A stretch of DNA of 6,010 nucleotides, from the NCBI GenBank assembly GCA_031269135.1, contig JAISZP010000343.1, forward strand, positions 1-6,010, in the 5' to 3' direction. This document shows positions 1 through 5,807 of this stretch, piece by piece. A model generated the notes under the pieces. The model did no database searches. It was not told the origin of the DNA and worked only from the letters and a program-made list of their open reading frames with translations. The translations under genes were made by a program, and so were the position numbers. How positions within the stretch are numbered: position 1 is the first letter of the stretch; each line of letters begins with the position of its first letter. Origin of the DNA: Deltaproteobacteria bacterium. GTDB taxonomy: Bacteria; Desulfobacterota; Desulfarculia; Adiutricales; Adiutricaceae.

Positions 1-31
1 AGCGCCATTGCCGTCGCCAAAGGGGCTGAGA
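1..31 (+). repeat. 31-bp exact direct repeat, copy A (window edge)
   Basis: Bases 1-31 match bases 586-616 exactly and in the same orientation; the copies diverge from base 32 onward. The offset is 585 bp, exactly 195 codons, so the reading frame is kept. The left limit of the match cannot be seen because it runs into the window edge. Copy B fits its protein context (the C-terminal helix before RVHNV), whereas copy A does not fit its own (just before TTRPG). Copy A is therefore the displaced one. Confidence 0.9.
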
Positions 32-705
32 CTACCCGTCCCGGCTCTCTTCCGACTTCCCTTGATGAAGAGTGGAGAAGGTTGGCGCCGGTCTTGAAGG
101 CGTTATCCCAGCTTCCTAAGTGCCCTCCCATATCGGTCGACACTTACAAAGCCGAGGCGGCGGAAAGAGCCTTAAATTGCGGCGCCTCGATCATAAACGA
201 CATCTACGCCGGCCGCAAAGAACCAGCTATCTTAAAAATCGCGGCAAAGTATAACGTGCCTCTGATCCTCATGCATATGCAGGGCGAACCCAATACCATG
301 CAAAAAAATCCTTGCTACGACGACGTGGTCGAAGAAGTAAGGGAGTTTCTTTTGCAAAGGGCGCAGGAGGCTATGGATGCCGGAGTTCAAAAAGAAATGA
401 TAATACTTGATCCAGGTCTTGGCTTTGGAAAGAACGCCCAGCACAACCTTACCCTCCTAAATCACTTTGAAGAGGTTATGCCGCAGGGTTTTCACTCGAT
501 GATAGCATTGTCTCGCAAAGCTTTCCTGGGTCGCATCATAGGCGATCCCGAGCCTTTGAACCGGGATTTGGCCACGGCGGTCGCCAGCGCCATTGCCGTC
601 GCCAAAGGGGCTGAGATAGTCCGTGTCCACAATGTCGCTCCTAGCCGCCAGGCCTCTGATGTCGCCTTCGCCGTCAGAATGCAGGCCGTCAGCGCTGAAT
701 GCTAG
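1..705 (+). CDS. folP: Dihydropteroate synthase, 5'-truncated by the window edge
   Basis: FolP joins p-aminobenzoate to 6-hydroxymethyl-7,8-dihydropterin diphosphate to give dihydropteroate, in the cytosolic folate pathway; it is the sulfonamide target. The frame is open from base 1 and ends at TAG 703-705, giving 234 codons. Family signatures appear in order (window residues): GAETTRPG 8-15, ISVDTYK 44-50, IINDI 64-68, LMHMQGEPNTMQ 90-101, ILDPGLGFGK 135-144 with HNL following, LSRKAFLG 170-177 (the SRK substrate loop) and the terminal RVHNV 208-212. Family members are about 270-280 residues, so roughly 50 N-terminal residues, including the usual early Asn/Asp-rich pterin motif, are missing. 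The first in-frame TTG, at 82, is internal and is not the true start. Residues 1-10 (SAIAVAKGAE) are identical to residues 196-205. They replace the hydrophobic IIDIG-type strand expected before the GxETTRPG motif, so the extreme left end is suspect. The rest of the gene looks intact and functional. Identification is very secure. Confidence 0.95.
   Translation, partial: SAIAVAKGAETTRPGSLPTSLDEEWRRLAPVLKALSQLPKCPPISVDTYKAEAAERALNCGASIINDIYAGRKEPAILKIAAKYNVPLILMHMQGEPNTMQKNPCYDDVVEEVREFLLQRAQEAMDAGVQKEMIILDPGLGFGKNAQHNLTLLNHFEEVMPQGFHSMIALSRKAFLGRIIGDPEPLNRDLATAVASAIAVAKGAEIVRVHNVAPSRQASDVAFAVRMQAVSAEC
586..616 (+). repeat. 31-bp exact direct repeat, copy B (native context in folP)
   Basis: This copy encodes SAIAVAKGAE plus the first base of the next codon, in the C-terminal helix region that normally precedes the RVH motif of dihydropteroate synthase. 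It is the partner of bases 1-31. Confidence 0.9.
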
Positions 706-1003
706 TCGATTGTTTTGCAATTAAAGACGAATCATCCGCTGCGCAAAGATTTGTTCAAATTTCAACTGATTAGCCGACTGCAGATAGCTTGATTGACGGA
801 CAGATAGATAGATAGATAGACGGATAATAGACAGATAGACGGATAGACAGACGCACACACAGATTGATTGACTGACTGATTGTTTGATCTTTGTTCTTTG
901 ATAGACTGATTGTTTGCTTTTTGCTTTTTGCTTTTTGCTCTTTGATGTATAGATTAACCGCCTCGCCAATCAACTCTTTAGAGAAACCGACGCCGCTCCC
1001 GAC
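706..1003. repeat. Simple-sequence spacer between folP and cdaA (GATA/GACA, TGAT/TGAC, GCTTTTT)
   Basis: This 298-bp spacer has no gene. Bases about 790-866 are imperfect GATA/GACA tetranucleotides, with 4.75 perfect AGAT units at 802-820 and a 13-bp direct repeat AGATAGACGGATA at 814-826 and 833-845. Bases about 863-912 are TGAT/TGAC-like, with GACTGATTGTTTG repeated at 874-886 and 904-916. Bases 916-943 hold three perfect GCTTTTT heptamers plus a fourth, altered one (GCTCTTT). Translations on the minus strand give only Ser/Leu/Ile/Tyr or Lys/Ser/Gln low-complexity strings and are not genes. No hairpin-plus-T-run terminator is visible after folP and no convincing promoter before cdaA. It is therefore unclear whether cdaA is read through from folP or has its own start site. 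Confidence 0.9.
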
Positions 1004-1837
1004 ATGCTGCTGGAATCCTTCATAAACGACACCATTGTGCCCATTGGTTGGTCAATACAATCAATGCGTTGGCAGGATTTCGTCGATATTTTTCTAGTGG
1101 CTCTGATCATCAATTACATCATCTGGCTGGTTAAAGGCACCAGGAGCGTTCAGGTCCTTTTGGGTCTCGGTCTGCTTTCGCTGACCTATTTTCTGTCGAT
1201 TAAATTTCAGCTTTTGACGCTCAGCTTTTTGATGTCCGCCTTCATCTCCAACTTCTTTTTGTTTTTAGTGATTCTTTTTTCCACCGACATAAGGAGAGGC
1301 TTGGCCAGGGCAGGGCGATTCACTTTTTCCAAGTCCAATTCCGCTGTGACTGAAGCCATCAATGAGGTGGTCAGGGCTTCTTTCTTCATGGCTGAGAAGC
1401 GTATAGGCGCCTTGATCGCTTTTGAACATCACGTCTCTCTTGGAGAATTCATCGAAGCTGGGGCCAAATTGTCGGCAGTGGTCTCCGACAGGTTGCTGCT
1501 GGCCATCTTCAACACCGGGGCTCCTCTTCACGATGGAGCCGTAATCATCCAAGATGGTCGTTTGGCTGCCGCCGGCTGTTTTTTGCCTCTTTTGCCGTCG
1601 GAGGACAACGTCGCCCGTTTCTTCGGCACTCGTCACCGGGCCGCCATAGGCTTATCCAGGGAATCCGACGCCTTGGTGGTGGTCGTTTCCGAAGAGAGGG
1701 GTTTGGTGTCTCTGGTCAAGGACGGAGAGGTGGAGGTGATGATGGGCGCCGGCAGTCTTCGTGACCGATTATTGACCCATATGGGGCTAAAAACCGTCAA
1801 GGACAAGTCCGGCAAGGCGCGATCCAAAAAGTCTTAG
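1004..1837 (+). CDS. cdaA: Diadenylate cyclase CdaA (c-di-AMP synthase, membrane-bound)
   Basis: CdaA condenses two ATP into cyclic di-AMP, a second messenger controlling potassium/osmolyte balance and cell-wall homeostasis. The 277-residue protein has three predicted membrane segments (about 25-43, 51-68 and 70-92), then the DAC (DisA_N-type) domain, roughly 100-255. Catalytic signatures are intact: LHDGAVII 175-182 with the conserved Asp177-Gly-Ala, and GTRHRAAIGLS 208-218 with the ATP-phosphate-binding RHR; SEERG 229-233 follows. The C-terminus is a basic Lys/Ser/Arg tail. Length and architecture match the CdaA class rather than DisA or CdaS. ATG 1004 is chosen because the upstream frame is closed by TAG 950-952 and contains no other ATG, GTG or TTG; the next Met, at codon 21 (base 1064), would trim the region just before the first membrane segment. 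No Shine-Dalgarno is apparent upstream (GAGAAACCGACGCCGCTCCC), so initiation may be weak or depend on read-through. cdaR follows after 51 bp and glmM after that, the classic c-di-AMP module. Confidence 0.95.
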   Translation: MLLESFINDTIVPIGWSIQSMRWQDFVDIFLVALIINYIIWLVKGTRSVQVLLGLGLLSLTYFLSIKFQLLTLSFLMSAFISNFFLFLVILFSTDIRRGLARAGRFTFSKSNSAVTEAINEVVRASFFMAEKRIGALIAFEHHVSLGEFIEAGAKLSAVVSDRLLLAIFNTGAPLHDGAVIIQDGRLAAAGCFLPLLPSEDNVARFFGTRHRAAIGLSRESDALVVVVSEERGLVSLVKDGEVEVMMGAGSLRDRLLTHMGLKTVKDKSGKARSKKS

Positions 1838-1871
1838 CATGTTTCAGCATTTCATTTCTTTTAAAGGACCC

Positions 1872-1875
1872 AGGA
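1872..1875 (+). promoter_or_regulatory. Probable ribosome binding site of cdaR (long spacing)
   Basis: AGGA lies 13 bases before the cdaR ATG at 1889, longer than the usual 5-9. A second purine-rich stretch, AAAGGA at 1863-1868, is farther still. No better in-frame start sits closer, so initiation of cdaR is probably moderate. Confidence 0.4.
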
Positions 1876-1888
1876 CTCTCATTCTCCA

Positions 1889-3025
1889 ATGACCAAATTT
1901 TTGCGTACTCAGCTGCCGATGTTCATTTTGTCTTTGCTCTTGTCGTTTATCATCTGGTTAAACGTATCAGGGCAAGACATGAGTTCGCACGATTTGACAG
2001 CCTCATTTGAGCTATTGAACATACCCGCCAATTTGGCCATCGACAGCGATGTTCCGGAGACCGTCGTCATCAGGGTGGAAGCCAACACCGCCCAGTTCAG
2101 GTACCTTGAAGGCCGCAAGTTTTATCTTAGACATGACGCCTCTTTACTGGAAGCGGGCTTGACCGTCGTCTCCTTGGACTCGCTGAAAATCGAGCCGGCC
2201 TTGCCTAGAGGGGTTCGGATCAACCGCATCATACCCGGCGAGGTGAGTTTCACGGCGCATCCTTTCGTCTCCAAAGATTTGCCGATCACCGTTTCGGTCG
2301 TCGGCGAACTCAAAGACTACTTAAAAACTTCCGGGCCGTTGACCATCAGTCCGGAAAGCGCCAAAATCACAGGACCCTCAAATCGTTTAGAGACTATCCA
2401 ATCAATACCCACCACCCCCATTCATCTCGACGAAATCGTAAAGCCTGGAGACTTCTTCACCGTCACTCCCAATATGGTTTTGGACGCCGTCATTACCATC
2501 GAACCTAAAGAGTTCAAGGTCACTCCAAGCGTTGAAGTCAAAAGGAAAAACCTGAATTTTCAGGTGCCCATAAAATTGATCGATGCGACTCTGCTCAACC
2601 GGCAGTACAAGATTACTCTCGGCAATGAAATAGTCAATGTAACCGTCTCGTGGCCGTTGAATCTCGCCGAACCGCCCCTCGATTCCGATGGTGGTCTGCA
2701 GGCCAGTGTTTCCTTGGATTTGATCGCTCTTAAAACTAAAAAAAGCCAGCGCGTGAGTTTGGACGTCACCGCTCCCAAAGGCGTCGAAATCATCAGCTTC
2801 TTTCCGGCTAAGGTCGATGTGACTCATCAAGTCCTCGAGGTGGAGACTGATCAATCAGCTCCTTCCGAATCCCAAACCAGTCCTTCCTCATCTCAAACCA
2901 GCGAACCTCAAAACCATTCCCAGCCTCTTGAAGACGGCGATGGCGGCTCTTCACCGAATAATCCGGATAACGCCTCTGAATCCTCCCAAGAGCGGAGTCC
3001 GGCTGACGGCCAGGAGCCAAAATGA
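1889..3025 (+). CDS. cdaR: CdaR, YbbR-domain regulator of diadenylate cyclase
   Basis: CdaR is an extracytoplasmic, membrane-anchored protein encoded beside CdaA; in Firmicutes it binds CdaA and modulates c-di-AMP production. The protein is 378 residues. One N-terminal hydrophobic segment (about 8-26, LPMFILSLLLSFIIWLNV) acts as signal anchor. The rest should be outside the cytoplasmic membrane. About three YbbR-type beta-rich repeats follow (roughly 35-125, 129-215 and 216-316). Recognisable YbbR phrases are KDLPITVSVVGEL 129-141 and SPESAKITGPSNRLETIQSI 154-173. Residues about 319-378 form a low-complexity tail rich in Ser, Pro, Gln, Glu, Asp and Asn, presumably disordered. Family members often end soon after the last YbbR repeat, so this tail is an extension. 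The start at 1889 places the anchor at the N-terminus; later Met codons would cut into it. The stop overlaps the glmM start by four bases. Confidence 0.9.
   Translation: MTKFLRTQLPMFILSLLLSFIIWLNVSGQDMSSHDLTASFELLNIPANLAIDSDVPETVVIRVEANTAQFRYLEGRKFYLRHDASLLEAGLTVVSLDSLKIEPALPRGVRINRIIPGEVSFTAHPFVSKDLPITVSVVGELKDYLKTSGPLTISPESAKITGPSNRLETIQSIPTTPIHLDEIVKPGDFFTVTPNMVLDAVITIEPKEFKVTPSVEVKRKNLNFQVPIKLIDATLLNRQYKITLGNEIVNVTVSWPLNLAEPPLDSDGGLQASVSLDLIALKTKKSQRVSLDVTAPKGVEIISFFPAKVDVTHQVLEVETDQSAPSESQTSPSSSQTSEPQNHSQPLEDGDGGSSPNNPDNASESSQERSPADGQEPK
3011..3016 (+). promoter_or_regulatory. Ribosome binding site of glmM inside the cdaR 3' end
   Basis: CAGGAG lies five bases upstream of ATG 3022, the best-formed Shine-Dalgarno in the window. 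It sits within the last codons of cdaR. Together with the ATGA stop/start overlap, it indicates translational coupling of glmM to cdaR. Confidence 0.7.
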
Positions 3026-4395
3026 CTAAGCACGCAAGGGTATTGTTCGGCACTGATGGAATTAGGGGAGTCGTCAACCGCGCTCCCATGACGGCTGAAG
3101 TCGCGCTTTCTTTGGGTCGGGCTTTGACTTATCTGTTGTCGACGGAAAAATCCCTTAGCCGCAAGCCTAAGATCGTCATCGGAAAAGACACTCGGCTGAG
3201 CGGCGACATGCTTTTGAACGCGGTAGCTGCAGGAGTCATGAGTCAGGGCGGCGACGTCTTTATGGCCGACACCTTGCCGACTCCAGGCCTCGCCAACTTG
3301 ACCGCCAGCACCAGAGCCGACGCGGGCCTGGTTATTTCAGCATCCCACAATCACTACCAGGACAACGGCCTTAAGATTTTCGACGGTCGGGGCTTTAAGC
3401 TCCCCGATGAGACTGAAGCCAAGCTCGAGAGCCTGATGGAAAACGCCTCTCTTTTAGATCAGCATAGGGCCAAGAGCGAAGCGGTGGGTCGCAGCTGGCA
3501 TATTCATGACGCGGTCGGACGTTATGTGGTCGCTTTGAAGTCCACTTTCCCTCGTCATCAAAACTTGGAGGGCTTGACTTTAGTCGTGGACTGCGCCAAC
3601 GGGGCGGCTTTCAAATCCGCTCCCGCCGTCTTTGAGGAATTGGGCGCCCAGGTGCACTTGATCGGGGTCTCTCCGGACGGTTTCAACATCAACAGAGGAG
3701 TCGGGTCTCTTCACCCGGAGGTTTGCGCCGAAAAAGTCTTGGAGCTGCACGCCGACTTAGGGTTGGCCTTGGACGGCGACGCCGACAGGGCGATATTCAT
3801 CGACCATCGCGGGGAAGTGGTCGACGGCGACCAGATAATGTTTTTGTGCGCCGTTCACTTGAAGAAAAAAAATTTATTGAGTAAAAATGCGATGGCTGCG
3901 ACGGTGATGAGCAATATGGGGCTGGAGATCGCCTTGGAAAGGGAACGCATTAAACTTTTCAGAACCAACGTCGGCGACCGTTATGTGGCCGAATGCTTAA
4001 GGAGAGAGCATCTTAATTTCGGCGGCGAAAAGAGCGGCCACTTGATATACCTCGACCATGCCACCACAGGAGATGGCACTTTGGCGGCTCTCCAAACTTT
4101 GGCGATTATGAAGACGACCTCTCGGCCTCTTCGGGAACTAGCCTCCTTGATGACCCTTTATCCTCAGGTGCTTTTAAACGTTCCGGTCGCCAATCCCGGT
4201 CAAGCCACCACTCACCCTAAAGTTTCGGCCATGGTAGAGACGATGAAAGAGAAACTCGGCCGCCGAGGAAGAGTGCTGCTGAGGCCGTCAGGCACCGAAG
4301 CTGTGGTGCGGGTGATGGTCGAGGGCGAAGACGAGGTCTTGATAAATAACCTGGCGAAGGAATGCGCGATATTTGTTTCGACGGTATTAAACTGA
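3022..4395 (+). CDS. glmM: Phosphoglucosamine mutase GlmM
   Basis: GlmM interconverts glucosamine-6-phosphate and glucosamine-1-phosphate in the cytosol, feeding UDP-GlcNAc for peptidoglycan and lipopolysaccharide. The 457 residues match the usual ~445-455 and the four-domain phosphohexomutase plan. Motifs in order: LFGTDGIRG 8-16; catalytic ISASHN 105-110, with Ser108 the phosphorylated serine; metal-binding DGDADR 251-256; sugar-binding GGEKSGH 334-340 (family usually GGEQSGH); TTGDG 348-352; phosphate-binding RPSGTE 421-426. Two usually conserved prolines are changed: SHN-Pro is SHN-His (His111, codon CAC) and GTE-Pro is GTE-Ala (Ala427, codon GCT). Each is one base from a Pro codon. The frame is otherwise intact, so the gene is probably functional. 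Coupling to cdaR by the ATGA overlap and the good ribosome site fix the start. In Firmicutes GlmM also binds and inhibits CdaA, so the shared operon fits a regulatory link. I see no strong hairpin terminator after the stop. Confidence 0.96.
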   Translation: MTKHARVLFGTDGIRGVVNRAPMTAEVALSLGRALTYLLSTEKSLSRKPKIVIGKDTRLSGDMLLNAVAAGVMSQGGDVFMADTLPTPGLANLTASTRADAGLVISASHNHYQDNGLKIFDGRGFKLPDETEAKLESLMENASLLDQHRAKSEAVGRSWHIHDAVGRYVVALKSTFPRHQNLEGLTLVVDCANGAAFKSAPAVFEELGAQVHLIGVSPDGFNINRGVGSLHPEVCAEKVLELHADLGLALDGDADRAIFIDHRGEVVDGDQIMFLCAVHLKKKNLLSKNAMAATVMSNMGLEIALERERIKLFRTNVGDRYVAECLRREHLNFGGEKSGHLIYLDHATTGDGTLAALQTLAIMKTTSRPLRELASLMTLYPQVLLNVPVANPGQATTHPKVSAMVETMKEKLGRRGRVLLRPSGTEAVVRVMVEGEDEVLINNLAKECAIFVSTVLN

Positions 4396-4744
4396 AATAA
4401 GTTTTGTCGAGAGCGCGTCTAAAAGAGTTCAAACTTTTAAAATTACAATCCGACATCCCCTAGCCTGCACCCGAATATTTCCCTTCAATACCGTTTTTAG
4501 CTCTTTTGAAATATTTGCCGAATTCTTTGGCTGCCATATTTCTTAAGGGCATACAGATAGTCGACGATGTTATTTTAGCCGCTCCGAGCGAATCAAATTT
4601 TAGTTTTTGCGCTTGACTTGACTTATATTTGTCGAATTGACTTTTCTTTTTCAAATAAAATAAAAAAAAATAGCTGCCGAGGCCGTCTCGTAATCGTCAA
4701 TCAGAGCTTAGTCTTTAGGTGAATTATGGCCCTGACGGCAAGGC

Positions 4745-4786
4745 GGCGACCGAGGCGATTTAGGGCGACTAAGGATCAAGGACTAC
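4745..4786. repeat. Degenerate ~10-bp GGCGAYY repeat islet
   Basis: GGCGA occurs at 4745, 4754 and 4764, each followed by C/T and purines, with related GGATC and GGACT continuing at 4773 and 4780. The periodicity of 9-10 bp is irregular. The islet overlaps a short Arg-rich frame (ATG 4726, 26 codons) that I do not regard as a gene. Confidence 0.3.
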
Positions 4787-4829
4787 GAAACTGTTGTAGG
4801 CCTTGACTTTTATGCTTGTAAAAAACGAT

Positions 4830-4859
4830 TTGACATTTATTTCTAAGCTATGATATTCT
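4830..4859 (+). promoter_or_regulatory. Sigma70-type promoter-like sequence with no gene behind it
   Basis: TTGACA at 4830-4835 is a perfect -35 hexamer. An 18-bp spacer and TATTCT at 4854-4859 follow; this -10 has an upstream TG in extended position (TGATATTCT from 4851). Transcription would run rightward from about 4866. No start codon with a ribosome site and a durable frame follows within several hundred bases. It is either an orphan promoter of a lost gene, the promoter of an unrecognised RNA, or chance in AT-rich DNA. Confidence 0.4.
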
Positions 4860-5077
4860 AGTTCTAGTTCCACGACATAAAATATTTTTTTAGTTTTGAG
4901 GTAAGACCGTTTGCCACATCTTCAATCCAGAATCTGATTCTTTATTATAGGAGAGATAAAAGTATAATAGAAATATTTTTCTGGAAAGTATATGTGATTT
5001 AGAAAAAATTATAGGTACAATAGTACGATTGTCCACAGAAATTTTAAGTCGAGTAGATTAGCGGCCCAAACTCTTGA

Positions 5078-5284
5078 AAACAGCACCCGCTTACAAATGC
5101 CGACCAAGCTAAGCGACCAGGTGCAGCGACCATGGTGAAGCGCCCAGGTAAAATGCTGAGACCCGTTCGGCTGATGTATGACTTAACAATCAAGCTTTGC
5201 GCTGTTTCGTCAAGCGCCGGTCTTGCAATCCGTCAGGCGACAGGATATAGTATTTCAGGATCTGAACGGTTATATAGATTTTAA
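5078..5284 (+). pseudogene. Short open stretch, possible gene remnant (unrecognised)
   Basis: This frame is open from just after TGA 5075-5077 to TAA 5282-5284, with a first ATG at 5132 that would give 50 residues (begins MVKRPGKMLRPV, ends GSERLYRF). It lies in a GC-richer islet and the composition is mildly protein-like. There is no ribosome site before ATG 5132, and part of the frame is made of the 13-bp repeat. I recognise no family. It may be a fragment of a decayed gene or chance. Confidence 0.15.
5099..5151. repeat. Four degenerate 13-14-bp tandem units, core GCGACCAGGT
   Basis: Successive units start at about 5099, 5112, 5125 and 5139 and share AGCGACCAGGT-like sequence. The second and third are the closest pair (AGCGACCAGGTGC against AGCGACCATGGTGA); the first and fourth carry more changes. 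The period is not a multiple of three throughout, so it does not encode a regular peptide repeat. An 8-bp palindrome, ACCATGGT, lies in the third unit at 5129-5136. Confidence 0.5.
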
Positions 5285-5328
5285 CCTCTCCTAAGACTTT
5301 CACCCACCAAAAGAATCAGCGCTCGAAA

Positions 5329-5502
5329 ATGGCCAGGAAATTTGTTTGCGAAACAGGGTGGAACTGGGACGCGAAAAAGGGCGGCAAAAAATCGCCGTCG
5401 AAAATTGCTGGAAGAGAAGCGTTCCGTCATGGATTATATTCATTAAAGACAGCAAATTTTTTAGGGCAAAGTTTATTTTATAGAAAAATATATAGTTGCT
5501 GA
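5329..5502 (+). pseudogene. 57-codon frame, possible truncated small protein (unrecognised)
   Basis: ATG 5329 opens a 57-residue frame ending at TGA 5500-5502. The first ~40 residues look like real coding sequence: GC-richer than the flanks, Lys/Gly-rich, with the phrases TGWNWDAKKGGKK (9-21) and AGREAFRHGLYS (27-38). An HGLYS-type ending to a basic N-terminal stretch reminds me of some small phage or terminase-associated proteins, but this is only a resemblance. After residue ~40 the DNA turns AT-rich and the peptide looks random, as if the real 3' end had been lost. A six-base-pair hairpin (GGCGGC 5380-5385 with GCCGTC 5394-5399) lies inside. No Shine-Dalgarno precedes the ATG. It is either a small gene or, more likely, the 5' fragment of a decayed one. 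Confidence 0.25.
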
Positions 5503-5507
5503 TGAAT

Positions 5508-5528
5508 TTAGGGATGTAAACATCTAAA
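5508..5528. repeat. Short inverted repeat, operator-like
   Basis: GATGT 5513-5517 and ACATC 5520-5524 form a perfect 5-bp inverted repeat around AA. Flanking TTTAG on the left and CTAAA on the right extend the symmetry with a two-base bulge. It lies in AT-rich non-coding DNA with no adjacent gene, so a regulatory role is unsupported. Confidence 0.25.
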
Positions 5529-5699
5529 GCCTATATTAGTTGATTTAGTAAAATATGGAAAGCCATTGTTGTTAACTTATTCGAACAAATTTAATTTTAT
5601 TGCTTTGAAGTGTATTTTGTGAGTTGTCATGTCCATTTAATTAGAGTTACATACAAACTATTGTTAGTTTAGTTTCAGATATTAAACAGTCTTCTACGT

Positions 5700-5807
5700 A
5701 TGATTTGTGGCCAAGACCTCAATTTAGAGAAATTTTTAGACGGGGTTTTTGGAAAGAACCTATTTTGGTCCGATGTTTTTTGGTCAGATGCTTATTTTGT
5801 CGCTTGA
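5700..5807 (+). pseudogene. Pentapeptide-repeat-like remnant (four 15-bp units)
   Basis: Four in-frame 15-bp units run from 5739 to 5798 (starting at 5739, 5754, 5769 and 5784). The best pair shares TTTTGGTCNGATG exactly 15 bp apart (5763 and 5778). The frame starting at ATG 5700 reads them as five-residue steps: an aliphatic or small residue at the centre preceded by Asp/Asn/Gly and followed by an aromatic, as in KNLFW, SDVFW and SDAYF. This resembles the A(D/N)Lxx grammar of pentapeptide-repeat proteins. The frame stops at TGA 5805-5807 after 35 codons. A WLDAL-like phrase recurs in the same frame at about 5861-5875, past the stop. There is no ribosome site. This is most likely a broken fragment; chance in T-rich DNA cannot be excluded. 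Confidence 0.3.

Noticed and set aside
721..973. Two open frames on the minus strand across the folP-cdaA spacer (82 and 67 codons).
   Set aside because: Both are translations of the GATA/GACA and GCTTTTT repeats, giving Ser/Leu/Ile/Tyr or Lys/Ser/Gln low-complexity peptides; they overlap each other and lack ribosome sites.
4517..4531. Hairpin GCCGAA-TTC-TTTGGC about 120 bp after glmM as an operon terminator.
   Set aside because: The stem is six pairs with one G-T wobble and no T-run follows on either strand, so it is not a convincing rho-independent terminator.
4460..4654. Minus-strand 64-codon frame beginning at a TTG.
   Set aside because: It is Lys-rich as expected from AT-rich DNA, starts at TTG with no Shine-Dalgarno behind a T-run, has no recognised motif, and internal ATG codons give only ~30 residues. 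It could be a remnant but I cannot support it.
4662..4690. Minus-strand terminator: CGAG-gccgt-CTCG hairpin (4678-4690) followed by nine T.
   Set aside because: The stem is only four pairs, seven bases separate it from the T-run, and no minus-strand gene lies to its right to need it.
4726..4806. Arg-rich 26-codon frame starting at ATG 4726 with AGGTG upstream.
   Set aside because: It is very short, made of the degenerate GGCGA repeat, and resembles no known small protein; the ribosome-site match is probably chance.
4910..5714. DnaA-box-like sites (TTTGCCACA 4910-4918, TTGTCCACA 5029-5037, complement of TTGGCCACA 5706-5714) suggesting a replication origin.
   Set aside because: Only one is a good box, they are widely spaced in no ordered array, and no origin-associated gene is nearby; such matches are expected in AT-rich DNA.
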